The notes under the pieces are model-generated. The model saw nothing but the letters and a program-made list of their open reading frames with translations, had not been told where the DNA came from and searched no databases. From an uncultured bacterium (GTDB lineage: Bacteria > Bacillota > Clostridia > Lachnospirales > Lachnospiraceae), in assembly GCA_905214875.1 (NCBI GenBank), contig CAJMNR010000007.1, positions 36,439 through 100,438 on the forward strand: a stretch of 64,000 bases of DNA, in the 5' to 3' direction. Shown here one piece after another: positions 53,905-63,172 of this stretch; within the stretch, counting starts at the first letter, position 1, and the number at the start of each line of letters is the position of its first letter. Position numbers and translations under genes: made by a program.

Positions 53905-54238
53905 GTCTAGTGTGGCAAAGGAAATCTTTGATATTGTAAATGATGTTGCCATCGATAATGAATTGTCCATGGTGTCGAAAATTACAATAGAGCTTGGAGA
54001 ATTCTCATGTATCCAGCAGCAAATGCTTACATTTGCATTTCAGATGATTTCAGAAGGCTCACTGATGGAATATGCCAAGCTGGAATATGAGATTGTAAAG
54101 GCAACCGCAAAATGTAAAGGTTGCGGCAATGTGTTTGATATAACGTTTACAGACAAGGTCTGCCCAGTCTGCGGACAAGTAAGTACGGAGTTCTTAACAG
54201 GGACAGAAGCAAATGTAAAAGACATAGAAGGAGAATAA
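53897..54238 (+). CDS. hypA: Hydrogenase nickel-incorporation protein HypA
   Basis: Delivers nickel to [NiFe] hydrogenases. The mature N-terminus MHESSVAKEI starts at ATG 53897 and contains the Ni-binding MHE. The zinc motif is CKGCGN...CPVCGQ (two CxxC). The 113 residues are typical. It overlaps the upstream stop and leads into hypB after two bases. No [NiFe] hydrogenase or urease gene is in this window, so the client is elsewhere. Confidence 0.93.
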   Translation: MHESSVAKEIFDIVNDVAIDNELSMVSKITIELGEFSCIQQQMLTFAFQMISEGSLMEYAKLEYEIVKATAKCKGCGNVFDITFTDKVCPVCGQVSTEFLTGTEANVKDIEGE

Positions 54239-54240
54239 GA

Positions 54241-54876
54241 ATGAAGACAATTAATGTACAAACAGGAATATACAAGAGAAATGATGAAAAAGCAAAACAG
54301 GTAAATGATTTCCTACATACAAAAAATATTAAAGTTTTTAACTTACTAGGTACACCGGGTTCTGGAAAGACAACTTTGTTAGAACAGCTGTTATCAAGAA
54401 TGGACAAGTCTAAGATTGCTGTAATCGAAGGTGACCTTTATACCGATCAGGATGCGCAAAGAATTGAATCATTAGGGGTAAGGACGGTGCAGTTAAATAC
54501 AAAAGGTGCTTGTCATTTAGAAGCACAAATGATCGAAGAAGCATTAACAGAACTTGATCTTACAGGAATTGAAACCATTATTATCGACAATATCGGAAAC
54601 CTTGTATGTACAGCAGAATTCAAAATCGGAGAAGATGTCCGTATTACCGTTTCCAGTGTAACCGAAGGAAATGATAAACCATTAAAATATCCATTGATGT
54701 TCCAGACAACAGATTTGTTAGTCTTAAATAAGATGGACATGGTAGCACTTACGAATTTTGATAAGGATAAATTCTGTGACGATGTTCATAAGCTAAATCC
54801 AAATTGCAAGATCATAGAATGTGCCGCAGTAAAAGGCGAAGGCGTGGATGAGCTGATTGCTTGTATGTCTAAGTAA
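54241..54876 (+). CDS. hypB: Hydrogenase nickel-insertion GTPase HypB
   Basis: A 211-residue SIMIBI-type GTPase that releases nickel from HypA to the hydrogenase. The P-loop is LLGTPGSGKTT, the metal site GACHLEA, and the nucleotide motif LNKMDMV. No histidine-rich N-terminal store is present. A terminator follows. Confidence 0.94.
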   Translation: MKTINVQTGIYKRNDEKAKQVNDFLHTKNIKVFNLLGTPGSGKTTLLEQLLSRMDKSKIAVIEGDLYTDQDAQRIESLGVRTVQLNTKGACHLEAQMIEEALTELDLTGIETIIIDNIGNLVCTAEFKIGEDVRITVSSVTEGNDKPLKYPLMFQTTDLLVLNKMDMVALTNFDKDKFCDDVHKLNPNCKIIECAAVKGEGVDELIACMSK

Positions 54877-54894
54877 CGATAAGCGGACAATAAT

Positions 54895-54926
54895 AAAGGC
54901 AAGGGAGCGTATGCTCCCTTGCCTTT
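54895..54926. terminator. Bidirectional terminator
   Basis: AAAGGCAAGGGAGC-GTAT-GCTCCCTTGCCTTT: a perfect 14-pair stem between convergent hypB and the creatininase gene. Confidence 0.9.
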
Positions 54927-54936
54927 GTTGTTATTC

Positions 54937-55761
54937 TTAGTTCGTAGCGATATAGTTTGCTATGTATTTACATAAGAGATCGAAAATAGCTTCTACAGTA
55001 GGAGCTTGCTCCATGAATTCAGCAGGGTTTCCAGCATAGCCAAGGGGAACTACCTTTCTTGTAGCTTCGCCACCTTCTAACCATTGCTTCATACTTTCGT
55101 TGTTGAGGGAATAATCAGGTAAGGTCTCAGCTAGTTTTTTATTTGGAACACCGGGATAAAAATAGTTCATGGCTGCAGTTTCATAAGCACCAGCGTGGAT
55201 TTCAAAGGCATCTTCTTTTTTATCAAAGGATTCGTTTGGATACTCGGCACCATCAACTAGGACATACTCCTCCGTTCCTGATAGCTGGTACAAAGGAAGC
55301 TCGTATGGTTCAAGCAACAGTTTTATTTCCATTTGAAAGTCGGTATTTGCCTGCTTTATAGCTTCTAATATGGTTTGTACGTGTAGCGCATCGCCATGCT
55401 CATTGATACAATATATTTTGTCGAAGCCAAACTGGTGAAGGTTAGAAAAGATGTCGAGCAGGACTAATTTCATCGTTTCCGGTTTTAGGCTAAAGGTGCC
55501 AGGAAAGGCGTTTGTACAATGATTGATCCCCCAGTAATATGGTGGAGCAATTAGGCAATACTTACCCAGTTCCTCCAGTTCTACCTTGATTCTTTTACAT
55601 ACGGCATAACTAAAATAAATATCCGTTCCTAGTGGAAGGTGGGGACCATGTTGTTCAATTACTCCTAATGGAAACAATACGGGAACTCCCGCCTGTCCTT
55701 TTTTTTCAATTTCTGTCCAATTCATATCAGCCATTGTGTCTGCAAAAATAGATTCTCCCAT
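54937..55761 (-). CDS. Creatininase family amidohydrolase
   Basis: A 274-residue protein from ATG 55761 (seven bases after AAGGAG; the ATG at 55767 is too close). Metal-binding motifs are clear: PLGVIEQHGPHLPLGTD, INEHGDALH and EIHAGAYET. The family includes creatininases and cofactor-precursor amide hydrolases such as MftE and ArfB. The substrate cannot be assigned; no mycofactocin or deazaflavin genes are nearby. Confidence 0.9.
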   Translation of the reverse strand: MGESIFADTMADMNWTEIEKKGQAGVPVLFPLGVIEQHGPHLPLGTDIYFSYAVCKRIKVELEELGKYCLIAPPYYWGINHCTNAFPGTFSLKPETMKLVLLDIFSNLHQFGFDKIYCINEHGDALHVQTILEAIKQANTDFQMEIKLLLEPYELPLYQLSGTEEYVLVDGAEYPNESFDKKEDAFEIHAGAYETAAMNYFYPGVPNKKLAETLPDYSLNNESMKQWLEGGEATRKVVPLGYAGNPAEFMEQAPTVEAIFDLLCKYIANYIATN

Positions 55762-55995
55762 AATCATTCTCCTTTTATTTGTAATAAAATGATTTAGTTA
55801 CCGTTTTCAATTCTCTTTTGTAAAAACACTTTGGTTATGTAGATGGATTCTGTTATATAGTGGTATTATAACATATTAAAAGGAAAAAAGTGTAAAAAAG
55901 TATTACTTTCTTGCATTTTATATAATTTCTTGGCCATCAGGTTCTTATAGGTATGAATGATATAGTTTATTCATATTGTATAAGGGGGTGATTGC

Positions 55996-56694
55996 TTGGC
56001 AGACAGTGTTAGTATTACGGAAGTTAATAAGCGATTTGGTAGTCACGAAGTTGTAAAATCCCTTTCATTTTCAGTGAAGCAAGGTATTATTTTTGCCTTG
56101 CTTGGGGTCAACGGAGCCGGAAAGACCACCACAATCCATATGATTACTACATTGTTAAAGAAGTCCTCGGGCGGAATTATGGTAGAAGGACTGGACATAG
56201 ATTTCGAAGAAAATGAGATTAAGAGGAAAATAGGAATCGTGTTTCAAGAGGATGTGCTTGATAGCAGTCTGACCGTCTCGCAGAATTTATATTATCGGGG
56301 TGGATTTTACACAAAGACCAACCGGGAGTTAAAAAAAAGGATCCATGAGATAGTAAGACAGTTACAGATAGAACCATTAATGGAAAGAGAATATGGGACA
56401 TTATCCGGAGGGGAACGGCGTATTGTACAAATTGCAAGGGCACTGCTTACCAATCCTAAGCTTCTTATTTTAGACGAGCCGACAGCAGGGCTCGATCCCG
56501 TTATGAGAAAGCGGGTCTGGCGGCTATTAAAAGAACTAAATAAAAAGAGGAAGCTGACCATTTTATACACAACGCATTATATGGAAGAGGTTGCGTATGC
56601 GGACAAGGTGGGAGTGATGCAAGAGGGAAAGCTCTTGCTTGGAAATGAGTATTTGAACTTGATGAACGAGAAGGGATTCTATGCGAAACTTTAG
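55996..56694 (+). CDS. ABC-2 type exporter ATP-binding protein
   Basis: A 232-residue ATPase starting at TTG 55996, six bases after AAGGGGGTG. Walker A is GVNGAGKTT, the signature LSGGERRIVQIA and Walker B LLILDEPTAGLD. It overlaps the permease gene by 14 bases. The class exports drugs, peptides or lipids. Confidence 0.91.
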   Translation: MADSVSITEVNKRFGSHEVVKSLSFSVKQGIIFALLGVNGAGKTTTIHMITTLLKKSSGGIMVEGLDIDFEENEIKRKIGIVFQEDVLDSSLTVSQNLYYRGGFYTKTNRELKKRIHEIVRQLQIEPLMEREYGTLSGGERRIVQIARALLTNPKLLILDEPTAGLDPVMRKRVWRLLKELNKKRKLTILYTTHYMEEVAYADKVGVMQEGKLLLGNEYLNLMNEKGFYAKL

Positions 56695-57556
56695 ATTTAT
56701 CGTAGGAAGAAATCTCAATTTGTTTCTACAAAATAAACTCAATGTCTTATTATCGTGGTTTTCGGTCCTTATTGTCTTATCGTTGTATTTTGTATTCCTT
56801 CGAGATTTTTTGGTACAAATGGTGAGTAATCAAGGGGTGAGCGCCCAAATGTGTGAGCTTGTTAGTGATCGATTTATGGTGGCAGGGCTCCTTGTCGTTG
56901 TCAGTACTACGACTTGCTTTGGAACAATCCAGCTTCGCGTCAAAGACAAGGAAAGCGGTATTTTTAAAGATTATCTGACGGCACCTGTATCGAAGATGAC
57001 GCTAACGATGGGATCGGTAACTTCTACTGGTCTTGTAAGCAGCGCTTATACCATTGTTACCTTTATCTTTTGTGAGTTTTATTTTTATTATAGACATGGA
57101 AGCGAGCTGACAACATCGGTAGCCCTACAAGTAATGGGGACATTGATATTAGCCTGCTTTGTCAATGCGCTGCTTTTATTTATTATCAGCGAATTTATAT
57201 CCAATACAACAGATTTTTCGACTTTTGGCAATTTGTATGGAACGATTGTCGGATTCCTTGCCGGCGCATACCTGCCATATTTTTTTTATGGAGACTGGCT
57301 GAAAAATATATTATTCTATCTTCCTTGCACACAGCTGACAAGCATTATGAGAAAGCTATTTACGGAAGATATTGTATCGGTGTTGGGAGTGGAAAAGGCT
57401 AAGATTTTAAGCTTTCAGCTTACCTTTGGCATAGAATTAGAACATGACAATTCATTCATAACTAAGAGTTCACAGTATGGAGTTGTACTGATAGAAGCTT
57501 TGGGCCTGTTGCTTATTGTAGTAGCGCTGTCGAAATGGAGAAGACAAGAGAGATAG
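56681..57556 (+). CDS. ABC-2 type exporter permease
   Basis: A 291-residue permease with six predicted helices, the typical size for ABC-2 membrane proteins of drug/antibiotic resistance (DrrB-like) systems. LRVKDKESGIFKDYLTAPVS corresponds to the conserved coupling region. It overlaps the ATPase gene, and together they form one exporter. No immunity or biosynthesis genes are adjacent. Confidence 0.88.
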   Translation: MRNFRFIVGRNLNLFLQNKLNVLLSWFSVLIVLSLYFVFLRDFLVQMVSNQGVSAQMCELVSDRFMVAGLLVVVSTTTCFGTIQLRVKDKESGIFKDYLTAPVSKMTLTMGSVTSTGLVSSAYTIVTFIFCEFYFYYRHGSELTTSVALQVMGTLILACFVNALLLFIISEFISNTTDFSTFGNLYGTIVGFLAGAYLPYFFYGDWLKNILFYLPCTQLTSIMRKLFTEDIVSVLGVEKAKILSFQLTFGIELEHDNSFITKSSQYGVVLIEALGLLLIVVALSKWRRQER

Positions 57557-57651
57557 CAGGTTTGCATGCCGGCTTCATAATCCGAAATTACAGCAAGAAC
57601 TTAATGAGCTTGTTAAAATACCTAGACTAGAAAATAATGGTATATTATACT

Positions 57652-57678
57652 ATTCCTAGGCGTCGCTCGCCTAGGAAT
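57652..57678 (+). terminator. Hairpin after the exporter operon
   Basis: ATTCCTAGGCG-TCGCT-CGCCTAGGAAT, a perfect 11-pair stem; downstream T content is low, so terminator strength is uncertain. Confidence 0.6.
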
Positions 57679-57714
57679 TATTTGTTTGTAAGTGGTTTGA
57701 TTAAGGAGGAGAAC

Positions 57715-58116
57715 ATGAAAAGAAGACGATTGATACCTTTATTACTATGTTTGACAGTAATGCTCAGTGCTACTGGTTGTGCTTCTTCAATAGCCAAATT
57801 TAATGGAAGCAGTACAGGAAATCAGAATCAGTTTTTGCTGGATTTTGAGGTATTAAATACGACAGAGAGTAACAAGATGCCATTTCAAGCTGGAGAAAAA
57901 GTACATGCAGTCTTTCAAATCGATAAGGGAAGAGTCGATGTGATTGTTAAGGATGAAGAAGGAAATATAGCATATCAGGGAGACGATGTGGAAAGTAGCG
58001 ATTTTTTAATAACGATTGAAAAAGAAGGAACGTATTATTTTGAAGTTACAGGTAAGAAAGCAAAAGGAAGCGTTAAGTTTGTAAAGGAGCAGATAGAAGA
58101 AAACAATAGTATATGA
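57715..58116 (+). CDS. Small lipoprotein
   Basis: The ATG at 57715 behind AAGGAGGAG gives 133 residues; the frame opens earlier, across the hairpin. The N-terminus KRRRLIPLLLCLTVMLSATG ends in a lipobox cysteine (residue 21). The rest predicts an all-beta domain (KVHAVFQIDKGRVDVIVKDE; GTYYFEVTGKKAKGSVKF), like small ligand-binding or galactose-binding-like sandwiches. The function is unknown. Confidence 0.82.
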   Translation: MKRRRLIPLLLCLTVMLSATGCASSIAKFNGSSTGNQNQFLLDFEVLNTTESNKMPFQAGEKVHAVFQIDKGRVDVIVKDEEGNIAYQGDDVESSDFLITIEKEGTYYFEVTGKKAKGSVKFVKEQIEENNSI

Positions 58117-58239
58117 TGTAAGCAAAGAGGGGGACACATCACAGACGAAGACAAAATCGGTCGTAAAATAGCAGATATGCTAGGAGTCCCAGAAGAGTAT
58201 GACCTAGTCTGCATCTTACCAATAGGAATCCCAGGATGA
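58117..58239 (+). pseudogene. C-terminal relic of a nitroreductase-family gene
   Basis: The frame from a stop at 58114 to TGA at 58239 reads KIGRKIADMLGVPEEYDLVC followed by ILPIGIPG. This matches the C-terminal end of many nitroreductases (LGIPEdYELVa.iPIGyP). No start, flavin-binding or other part is present. It looks like the remnant of a gene lost by deletion; the 3' end is now a hairpin at 58230. Confidence 0.65.
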
Positions 58240-58256
58240 CTTTACGTCATCCTGGG
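58230..58256. terminator. Hairpin at the relic's 3' end
   Basis: CCCAGGATGAC-TTTAC-GTCATCCTGGG, a perfect 11-pair stem between convergent genes; no clear T run on either strand. Confidence 0.65.
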
Positions 58257-58269
58257 CTCATTGCCGTCC

Positions 58270-59574
58270 TTACATAATCTGTTTTCCAAACACATATCCG
58301 GCACAATAAAGACCCATTAAAAGCAGCGAAAGAGCAACATATCCACGATGCCACCTCTCATCAAGCTTGTCAAAAATCTTGGCAAGAATGATAAAGAGTG
58401 GGATTGCAACGGACATATATCTGCCACCACTTATAATGAAAGAAGCAGAGTAGCTGATAATCGTGTATGCAGCCAGATATAAAACATATTGAGGCTTATG
58501 CTTGTTAGCAGCATAAATCAATAGAACAATTGCTAAAACAACAAGAATGGCTTGTGGAAGCCAAATTGCAAGTTTTAAATTGGAAGTATAGTAATCTCCC
58601 ATTAAATATTCAAAGATTGTTGTGACAGCCTTTCCGATATATTCAAAATGGTGTCCCCAAACAGTTTCCTGTAATTCAAGGAATTTAAAACAATTTCCTG
58701 CAACAAGGTAGTTGATCAACAAGTATAACAGAATTCCTATGATAGAGAAGCAGATTGGAATAAGCATAATCAATGAATGCAAGAAATCCTTAAACTTCTT
58801 TTCAATCAATTGACGGATTGGCTTATAAGTTTCTAGCCACTCGATTCCTGCAGGAATGATTAAAAGGATTCCCTGCATTCTAGATAAGGAACTAAGAAGC
58901 CCAAAGAGGGCAACCATATACCAGTTATGTTTCTTCAAATAATAAAAGAAGGCGGAAGCAGTTAATAAAAATACGCTTTCCGGCATCATGGAACCAAAGA
59001 AGAAACCAAATGGGAAGACGGAAATATAAATAACCGCCTTTTTCGCAACGGATTTTCCATACTCCATGGAAACAAAGCCATACATGTAAACGATTCCACC
59101 GATGTAGCAGGCAGTGGATACAAATAAGGCACTAATGTCATAGTCGCGAATAAAGAAATAAGCAAGCTTGATTGCCCAGGCATAAAGTGGGAAGAAAACC
59201 AAAGTAGTAGGCTCTCCGTTTTCACGCCAGAAAGTATAGCCACCAGTAGCAATGCGGATATAATTGGAGGCATCCCATTGGTGCCAGCCATCAAGAAAGC
59301 TTTGAAATGTCACATTTTCCCCTTGGTCAGCAAAGAGGCAAAGGGCAACATATGACACAATATATATGATGATTCGAAAACTGAATGCCTCTACTGCAAG
59401 AAAGAGATACTCTCTTGTTGTAGGCGTTTGACTTAATTCCTTAGTTGGATTTGCCAAAAAGGATTGAACAGATGCGTTCCTAAAGTTCAAAGGCGCTCCC
59501 GCTGAAAGAAGCATGCGATAAGCAGCTACGAAAATAACGTAGGTTAACGCCAAGGAAATTAGTAAATTAATCAT
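58270..59574 (-). CDS. Membrane glycosyltransferase, PIG-V/GT-C-like
   Basis: ATG 59574 behind TAGGAGTTTT gives 434 residues with about ten helices; an upstream ATG at 59667 is unsupported. The segment HQWDASNYIRIATGGY and the FFPLYAWAI that follows resemble the early loop of PIG-V-type mannosyltransferases, with an acidic residue at the active site. The donor would be a lipid-linked sugar. The assignment rests on these motifs and topology. Confidence 0.8.
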   Translation of the reverse strand: MINLLISLALTYVIFVAAYRMLLSAGAPLNFRNASVQSFLANPTKELSQTPTTREYLFLAVEAFSFRIIIYIVSYVALCLFADQGENVTFQSFLDGWHQWDASNYIRIATGGYTFWRENGEPTTLVFFPLYAWAIKLAYFFIRDYDISALFVSTACYIGGIVYMYGFVSMEYGKSVAKKAVIYISVFPFGFFFGSMMPESVFLLTASAFFYYLKKHNWYMVALFGLLSSLSRMQGILLIIPAGIEWLETYKPIRQLIEKKFKDFLHSLIMLIPICFSIIGILLYLLINYLVAGNCFKFLELQETVWGHHFEYIGKAVTTIFEYLMGDYYTSNLKLAIWLPQAILVVLAIVLLIYAANKHKPQYVLYLAAYTIISYSASFIISGGRYMSVAIPLFIILAKIFDKLDERWHRGYVALSLLLMGLYCAGYVFGKQIM

Positions 59575-59698
59575 AAAACTCCTAACTGTCTGGTATTCAT
59601 TTGTACAGACATTCCATAATATAAATCTATAACAATTATACAAAAGGAAAAATATAGTTTCAACCAACTATTAAGTATAACCAATTATTTAATGGCAT

Positions 59699-59754
59699 AA
59701 AAAAGGGACTTTTGCAAAATAGCTGAGTGTCATCATCTATAAAGCGAAAAGTCC
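59699..59754 (-). terminator. Terminator of the DUF606 pair
   Basis: On the minus strand GGACTTTT...AAAAGTCC (long loop) is followed by CTTTTTT, about 25 bases past the stop. Confidence 0.65.
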
Positions 59755-59779
59755 TATGTTTAGTTATATATAGTTGTTG

Positions 59780-60244
59780 TTACTCTGTAACAGTCTTGTT
59801 GTCAGCTTCTTCATCTTTTTTGTCAATCCAAAGATTATAGCTTAATCCAATAAGTACAAGTACTCCACCGATAAATTGGAATGGAGAAGTAGCATTTTTT
59901 GCGAAGTAATCAATGATCATACCTGCAAAAAGCTGTCCAATAAACAGGAATAATGTTAGATAAAAAGAAGAAATTTTACCAGAAAGAACATTTTGAAGTG
60001 TAACACCGATTACACCTACAAGTCCTCCAGTGTAAATCCACCAAGCGCCGCTGTATGCAGTGACGTCAAAAAAGTGAAATGTCTCATTACTAACAATGAA
60101 GATAACGATGGAACCTAATAGTCCAGTTAAAAAGTTAAAGAAGGTACTTTGATAAGCACCGATTTTTTCTGATAAAGCAAAATTGATTACGCGGGATAAA
60201 ACACAAGTAACACCCGAAAGAATAGATAATATAATAAATAACAT
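59780..60244 (-). CDS. DMT-type DUF606 (YdcZ) membrane protein, second of a pair
   Basis: A 154-residue protein with five helices; GLVGVIGVTLQNVLSGKI and FLFIGQLFAGMIIDYF are typical of DUF606. The ATG follows AAGGAGGACGTT. Paired short DUF606 proteins are thought to act as a heterodimeric transporter. The substrate is unknown. It is 10 bases downstream of its partner. Confidence 0.9.
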   Translation of the reverse strand: MLFIILSILSGVTCVLSRVINFALSEKIGAYQSTFFNFLTGLLGSIVIFIVSNETFHFFDVTAYSGAWWIYTGGLVGVIGVTLQNVLSGKISSFYLTLFLFIGQLFAGMIIDYFAKNATSPFQFIGGVLVLIGLSYNLWIDKKDEEADNKTVTE

Positions 60245-60254
60245 AACGTCCTCC

Positions 60255-60677
60255 TTAAGATAAAGTCATTAAGAAAATACCGCAGGAGATAATAATAAGT
60301 CCAACAGTCTTCTTATGGTTGAATCGTACAACTGGAAGCCCAAATAATCCAAAATGATCGATTAAGATAGAAGTAATGGATTGTCCAAATAGGCTGAGTG
60401 CGATTGTTAAGGAAGCACCAAGGTGTGTGTAGCCTGTGTTGTTAAATAATACAGTAAGTATACCTACAAAACCGCCAACATATAGAAAAATAGGGGCTTT
60501 TTTAAGATTGGATAATTTAGATTTGGTAAAAAATAAAACAAAAGTTATTCCAATAAGCCCAACGAAGTGAATGATTACTGTGGAAGTGTAATTTCCAGTC
60601 TGTGCACTAAGCGTTCCATTTAAAGATACCATGAAAGCGATTATTGCACCGGTAAGTAAAGATATGATGTAGTTCAT
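60255..60677 (-). CDS. DMT-type DUF606 (YdcZ) membrane protein, first of a pair
   Basis: A 140-residue protein with five helices. It shows the FMVSLNGTLSAQTGNYTSTV N-terminal signature and SLFGQSITSILIDHFGLFG, the typical DUF606 repeat. It is the first gene of the pair and shares its topology with the second. The ATG follows AAGGAGAC. Confidence 0.9.
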   Translation of the reverse strand: MNYIISLLTGAIIAFMVSLNGTLSAQTGNYTSTVIIHFVGLIGITFVLFFTKSKLSNLKKAPIFLYVGGFVGILTVLFNNTGYTHLGASLTIALSLFGQSITSILIDHFGLFGLPVVRFNHKKTVGLIIISCGIFLMTLS

Positions 60678-60837
60678 TTTTGTCTCCTTATCAGTGTTCT
60701 AAAAATAAGCAATTGCAATATATAATAGTTGAAATGCGACACGAATACAAGAAAAAACCAAATAAATTTACTGGTAAATATTACAATATGGGGTATAATA
60801 AAATTATCGAAATTAGTCGAGGAAAGGAAATGAGACT

Positions 60838-61134
60838 ATGATTACGACTGATAACAAATCGATTAATTTTATAAAAAAGGAAGATTTGACGGGTAGTTAT
60901 CAAGGCATGCGCTACATAATGCATCGAGTAGATGAGAAATTTATAACGACCATTTGGCCGGAACCATTTTGTTTGGAAAAGACGCCAGAGGAGCAAAAAG
61001 AATCCAAAGAATTTGAGTTGACAGTAGAGGGAAGAGATGAAGCCATAGACTGGCTCAATGAACGTTACGAAAGTCGTAAAGAGGATTGGGACAAGGCTAA
61101 GGCTTCATTTTATCATGCTGTTACTGGCAGATGA
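60838..61134 (+). CDS. Small conserved-looking hypothetical protein
   Basis: A 98-residue soluble protein behind GAGGAAAGGAAATGAGACT. It has an N-terminal beta-rich part (GMRYIMHRVDEKFITTIWPE) and a C-terminal helix (EAIDWLNERYESRKEDWDKA). It ends one base before the convergent NADH oxidase gene. No domain was recognised. Confidence 0.72.
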   Translation: MITTDNKSINFIKKEDLTGSYQGMRYIMHRVDEKFITTIWPEPFCLEKTPEEQKESKEFELTVEGRDEAIDWLNERYESRKEDWDKAKASFYHAVTGR

Positions 61135-62469
61135 TTATTTTGCATTTAGAGCAGCCATCGTAATATAGTTGTATGGCTGGTTAAAGTGTGGAAGGAAGAA
61201 CGTATCAAGAAGTTTTAACTTATCGATGGTTACTTTCTCCTGAATAGCTAAGCTGAACATATGGATACCTAGACTGATATCATATCGTGAGGCGATTTGG
61301 GCACCGAGGATTACTCTGGTGTCTTTTTCATATACAATTCTAAGTTTTACTTTTTCGTTGCCATGCTCGATGAATAGGGCTTTTTGGTAGTCCTCATATT
61401 CGGTAAAGGTTGCATTATAGCCAAGAGCAGTGGCTTTTTTTAGGCTCATGCCGGTGGAAACCAAGTTTAGACCAAAGATACTGATACCGTTAGAGCCTTG
61501 GACACCGATGGAAGTAATATCAGTCCCACATGCATTATGAGCTGCGACGATGCCAGAGCGGACGGCATTGGTTGCAAGGGCAATATAGCTGTTAGAATCT
61601 GTGGCGTTATCATATACGGTGGCACAGTCGCCAATGGCATAGACGTCTTTGATGCTTGTCTCTTGGCGTTTGTTCACTTCATAGGCACCATTTTTAAATA
61701 GCTTGATTTGTTCAGCACCAAGGGTCGTATTTGGACGGAAGCCGATGGCAAGGATGACCATGTCAGCCTTATAACTGCCTTTATCTGTAACGACTGCTTC
61801 ACATTTTGTTGTTCCCTTGATTTCTACAACCTTTTGATTGAGGGCAAGTTCGATTCCATGACTGGATAAGTTTTTGTCCATCATGGCAGTAAATTCTTCA
61901 TCATAATAGCTGGACAATGTCGTGTCGGCAATGTCGATCAGTGTGACATTTTTATCTACGCGGCGGAACGCTTCTGCAAGCTCTACACCGATATAGCCGG
62001 CGCCGACTACGACAATATCTTGGATTGGCTCTGTGTTTAGTTTATGAATGACCTCTTCGGCATTTTGATAGAGCTTAACTTGTTGAACATTTTCTAGGTC
62101 TTTTCCAGGAATGTTTGGGAGGATTGGGAGAGAACCAGAAGCGAGGATTAATTTATCGTAAGGCTCTTCGTACGTAGTGCCATTTAAGTCAGTCGCATGT
62201 ACAATTTTTTTGTCAAAATCAATTTGATCTACGCGACATTCCATATGAATAGTAGCCCCTTTTTCCTCAAGCTTTTCTTTGGAAGAATAGAAAAGACCTT
62301 CTGGACCTTTAATTTGGCGGCCAATCCAGAGGGCCATTCCACATCCTAGAAAGCTTATATTAGAATTTGCGTCAAAAGCTACTACCTCCTCCCCTTTATA
62401 ATTATCCAGAATGGTATTGATACAGGCAGTACCCGCATGGTTTACGCCAACTACAACAATTTTACTCAT
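61135..62469 (-). CDS. nox: FAD-dependent NADH oxidase (Nox / CoA-disulfide reductase family)
   Basis: A 444-residue flavoprotein: FAD-binding VVVGVNHAGTA, redox cysteine in SFLGCGMALWIG (about residue 44), NADH-binding VVVGAGYIGVELAEAF and FAD motif YAIGDCATV. The single active cysteine is that of water-forming NADH oxidases, which reduce O2 fully to water. The ATG follows AAGGAGTCTA. With catalase it would defend an anaerobe against oxygen. CoA-disulfide reductase is the main alternative. Confidence 0.9.
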   Translation of the reverse strand: MSKIVVVGVNHAGTACINTILDNYKGEEVVAFDANSNISFLGCGMALWIGRQIKGPEGLFYSSKEKLEEKGATIHMECRVDQIDFDKKIVHATDLNGTTYEEPYDKLILASGSLPILPNIPGKDLENVQQVKLYQNAEEVIHKLNTEPIQDIVVVGAGYIGVELAEAFRRVDKNVTLIDIADTTLSSYYDEEFTAMMDKNLSSHGIELALNQKVVEIKGTTKCEAVVTDKGSYKADMVILAIGFRPNTTLGAEQIKLFKNGAYEVNKRQETSIKDVYAIGDCATVYDNATDSNSYIALATNAVRSGIVAAHNACGTDITSIGVQGSNGISIFGLNLVSTGMSLKKATALGYNATFTEYEDYQKALFIEHGNEKVKLRIVYEKDTRVILGAQIASRYDISLGIHMFSLAIQEKVTIDKLKLLDTFFLPHFNQPYNYITMAALNAK

Positions 62470-62543
62470 TTTTATAGACTCCTTTTTTTAATATTATAGT
62501 TAGTATGGTTTGAGGAGTCTTAAATTATGTGGTCTTAAATAAC

Positions 62544-62581
62544 AAAAAACGCTAAAACCTATTAAGATTTTAGCGTTTTTT
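62544..62581. terminator. Bidirectional terminator
   Basis: AAAAAACGCTAAAA pairs perfectly with TTTTAGCGTTTTTT around a ten-base loop; it ends the minus-strand gene at 62583. Confidence 0.88.
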
Positions 62582-62582
62582 G

Positions 62583-62933
62583 TTATTTAAGAAGGCTGTT
62601 TACGCGTTCACGTTGCTTATAGTTTTCATAGCGCAGACGGAAACGGTCGAATAGGTCTTCGCTATAAAAGGTAATTAAGTCATTGGCAAGTAAGAGGCTG
62701 TTAAAAATCTGATATTGAAGGTCCTTTACTTGGTCATTTGGTTCAGGAATCTGGTTCGCTTCTTCCATAAGGGCCATGAATTCTTCTTTACCTTGTGAAA
62801 GGAGTGAGAGAACTTCGTCCTTTGGCTTGTCGTTCATTTCTTCAGCATAGATTTTCTGAACTAGTTTTTTGAAATTATTTTGGGAAACTTCTAGTTTTAA
62901 TAGAAGTACGTTAAGATCAAACATTGTGTCCAT
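62583..62933 (-). CDS. Helical hypothetical protein
   Basis: A 116-residue protein predicted as mostly alpha-helical and charged (LLLKLEVSQNNFKKLVQKIY; DRFRLRYENYKQRERVNSLL). The ATG follows AAAGAGGATATAA; a second ATG is three codons in. It stands alone between Nox and the symporter. No family was recognised. Confidence 0.68.
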   Translation of the reverse strand: MDTMFDLNVLLLKLEVSQNNFKKLVQKIYAEEMNDKPKDEVLSLLSQGKEEFMALMEEANQIPEPNDQVKDLQYQIFNSLLLANDLITFYSEDLFDRFRLRYENYKQRERVNSLLK

Positions 62934-63172
62934 ATTTATATCCTCTTTGGTTTTTTCTTAATCATATCTTAGTCGATCAAGAAGTACAAGTAGAAAAAGT
63001 GAATTGTATTCAATAAAAGAAAAACTATCCATAATGTGGTAAAAATGAGCGAAATTATTATAAATAGAATGTAAAAAGCCTCAAATAATAGGGAATGAAC
63101 ACTATATTAACTTGAATTGTCTATGCAATTATAGTAATCTATTTATAATTAAATATAGGAGGACTTCAAAGA

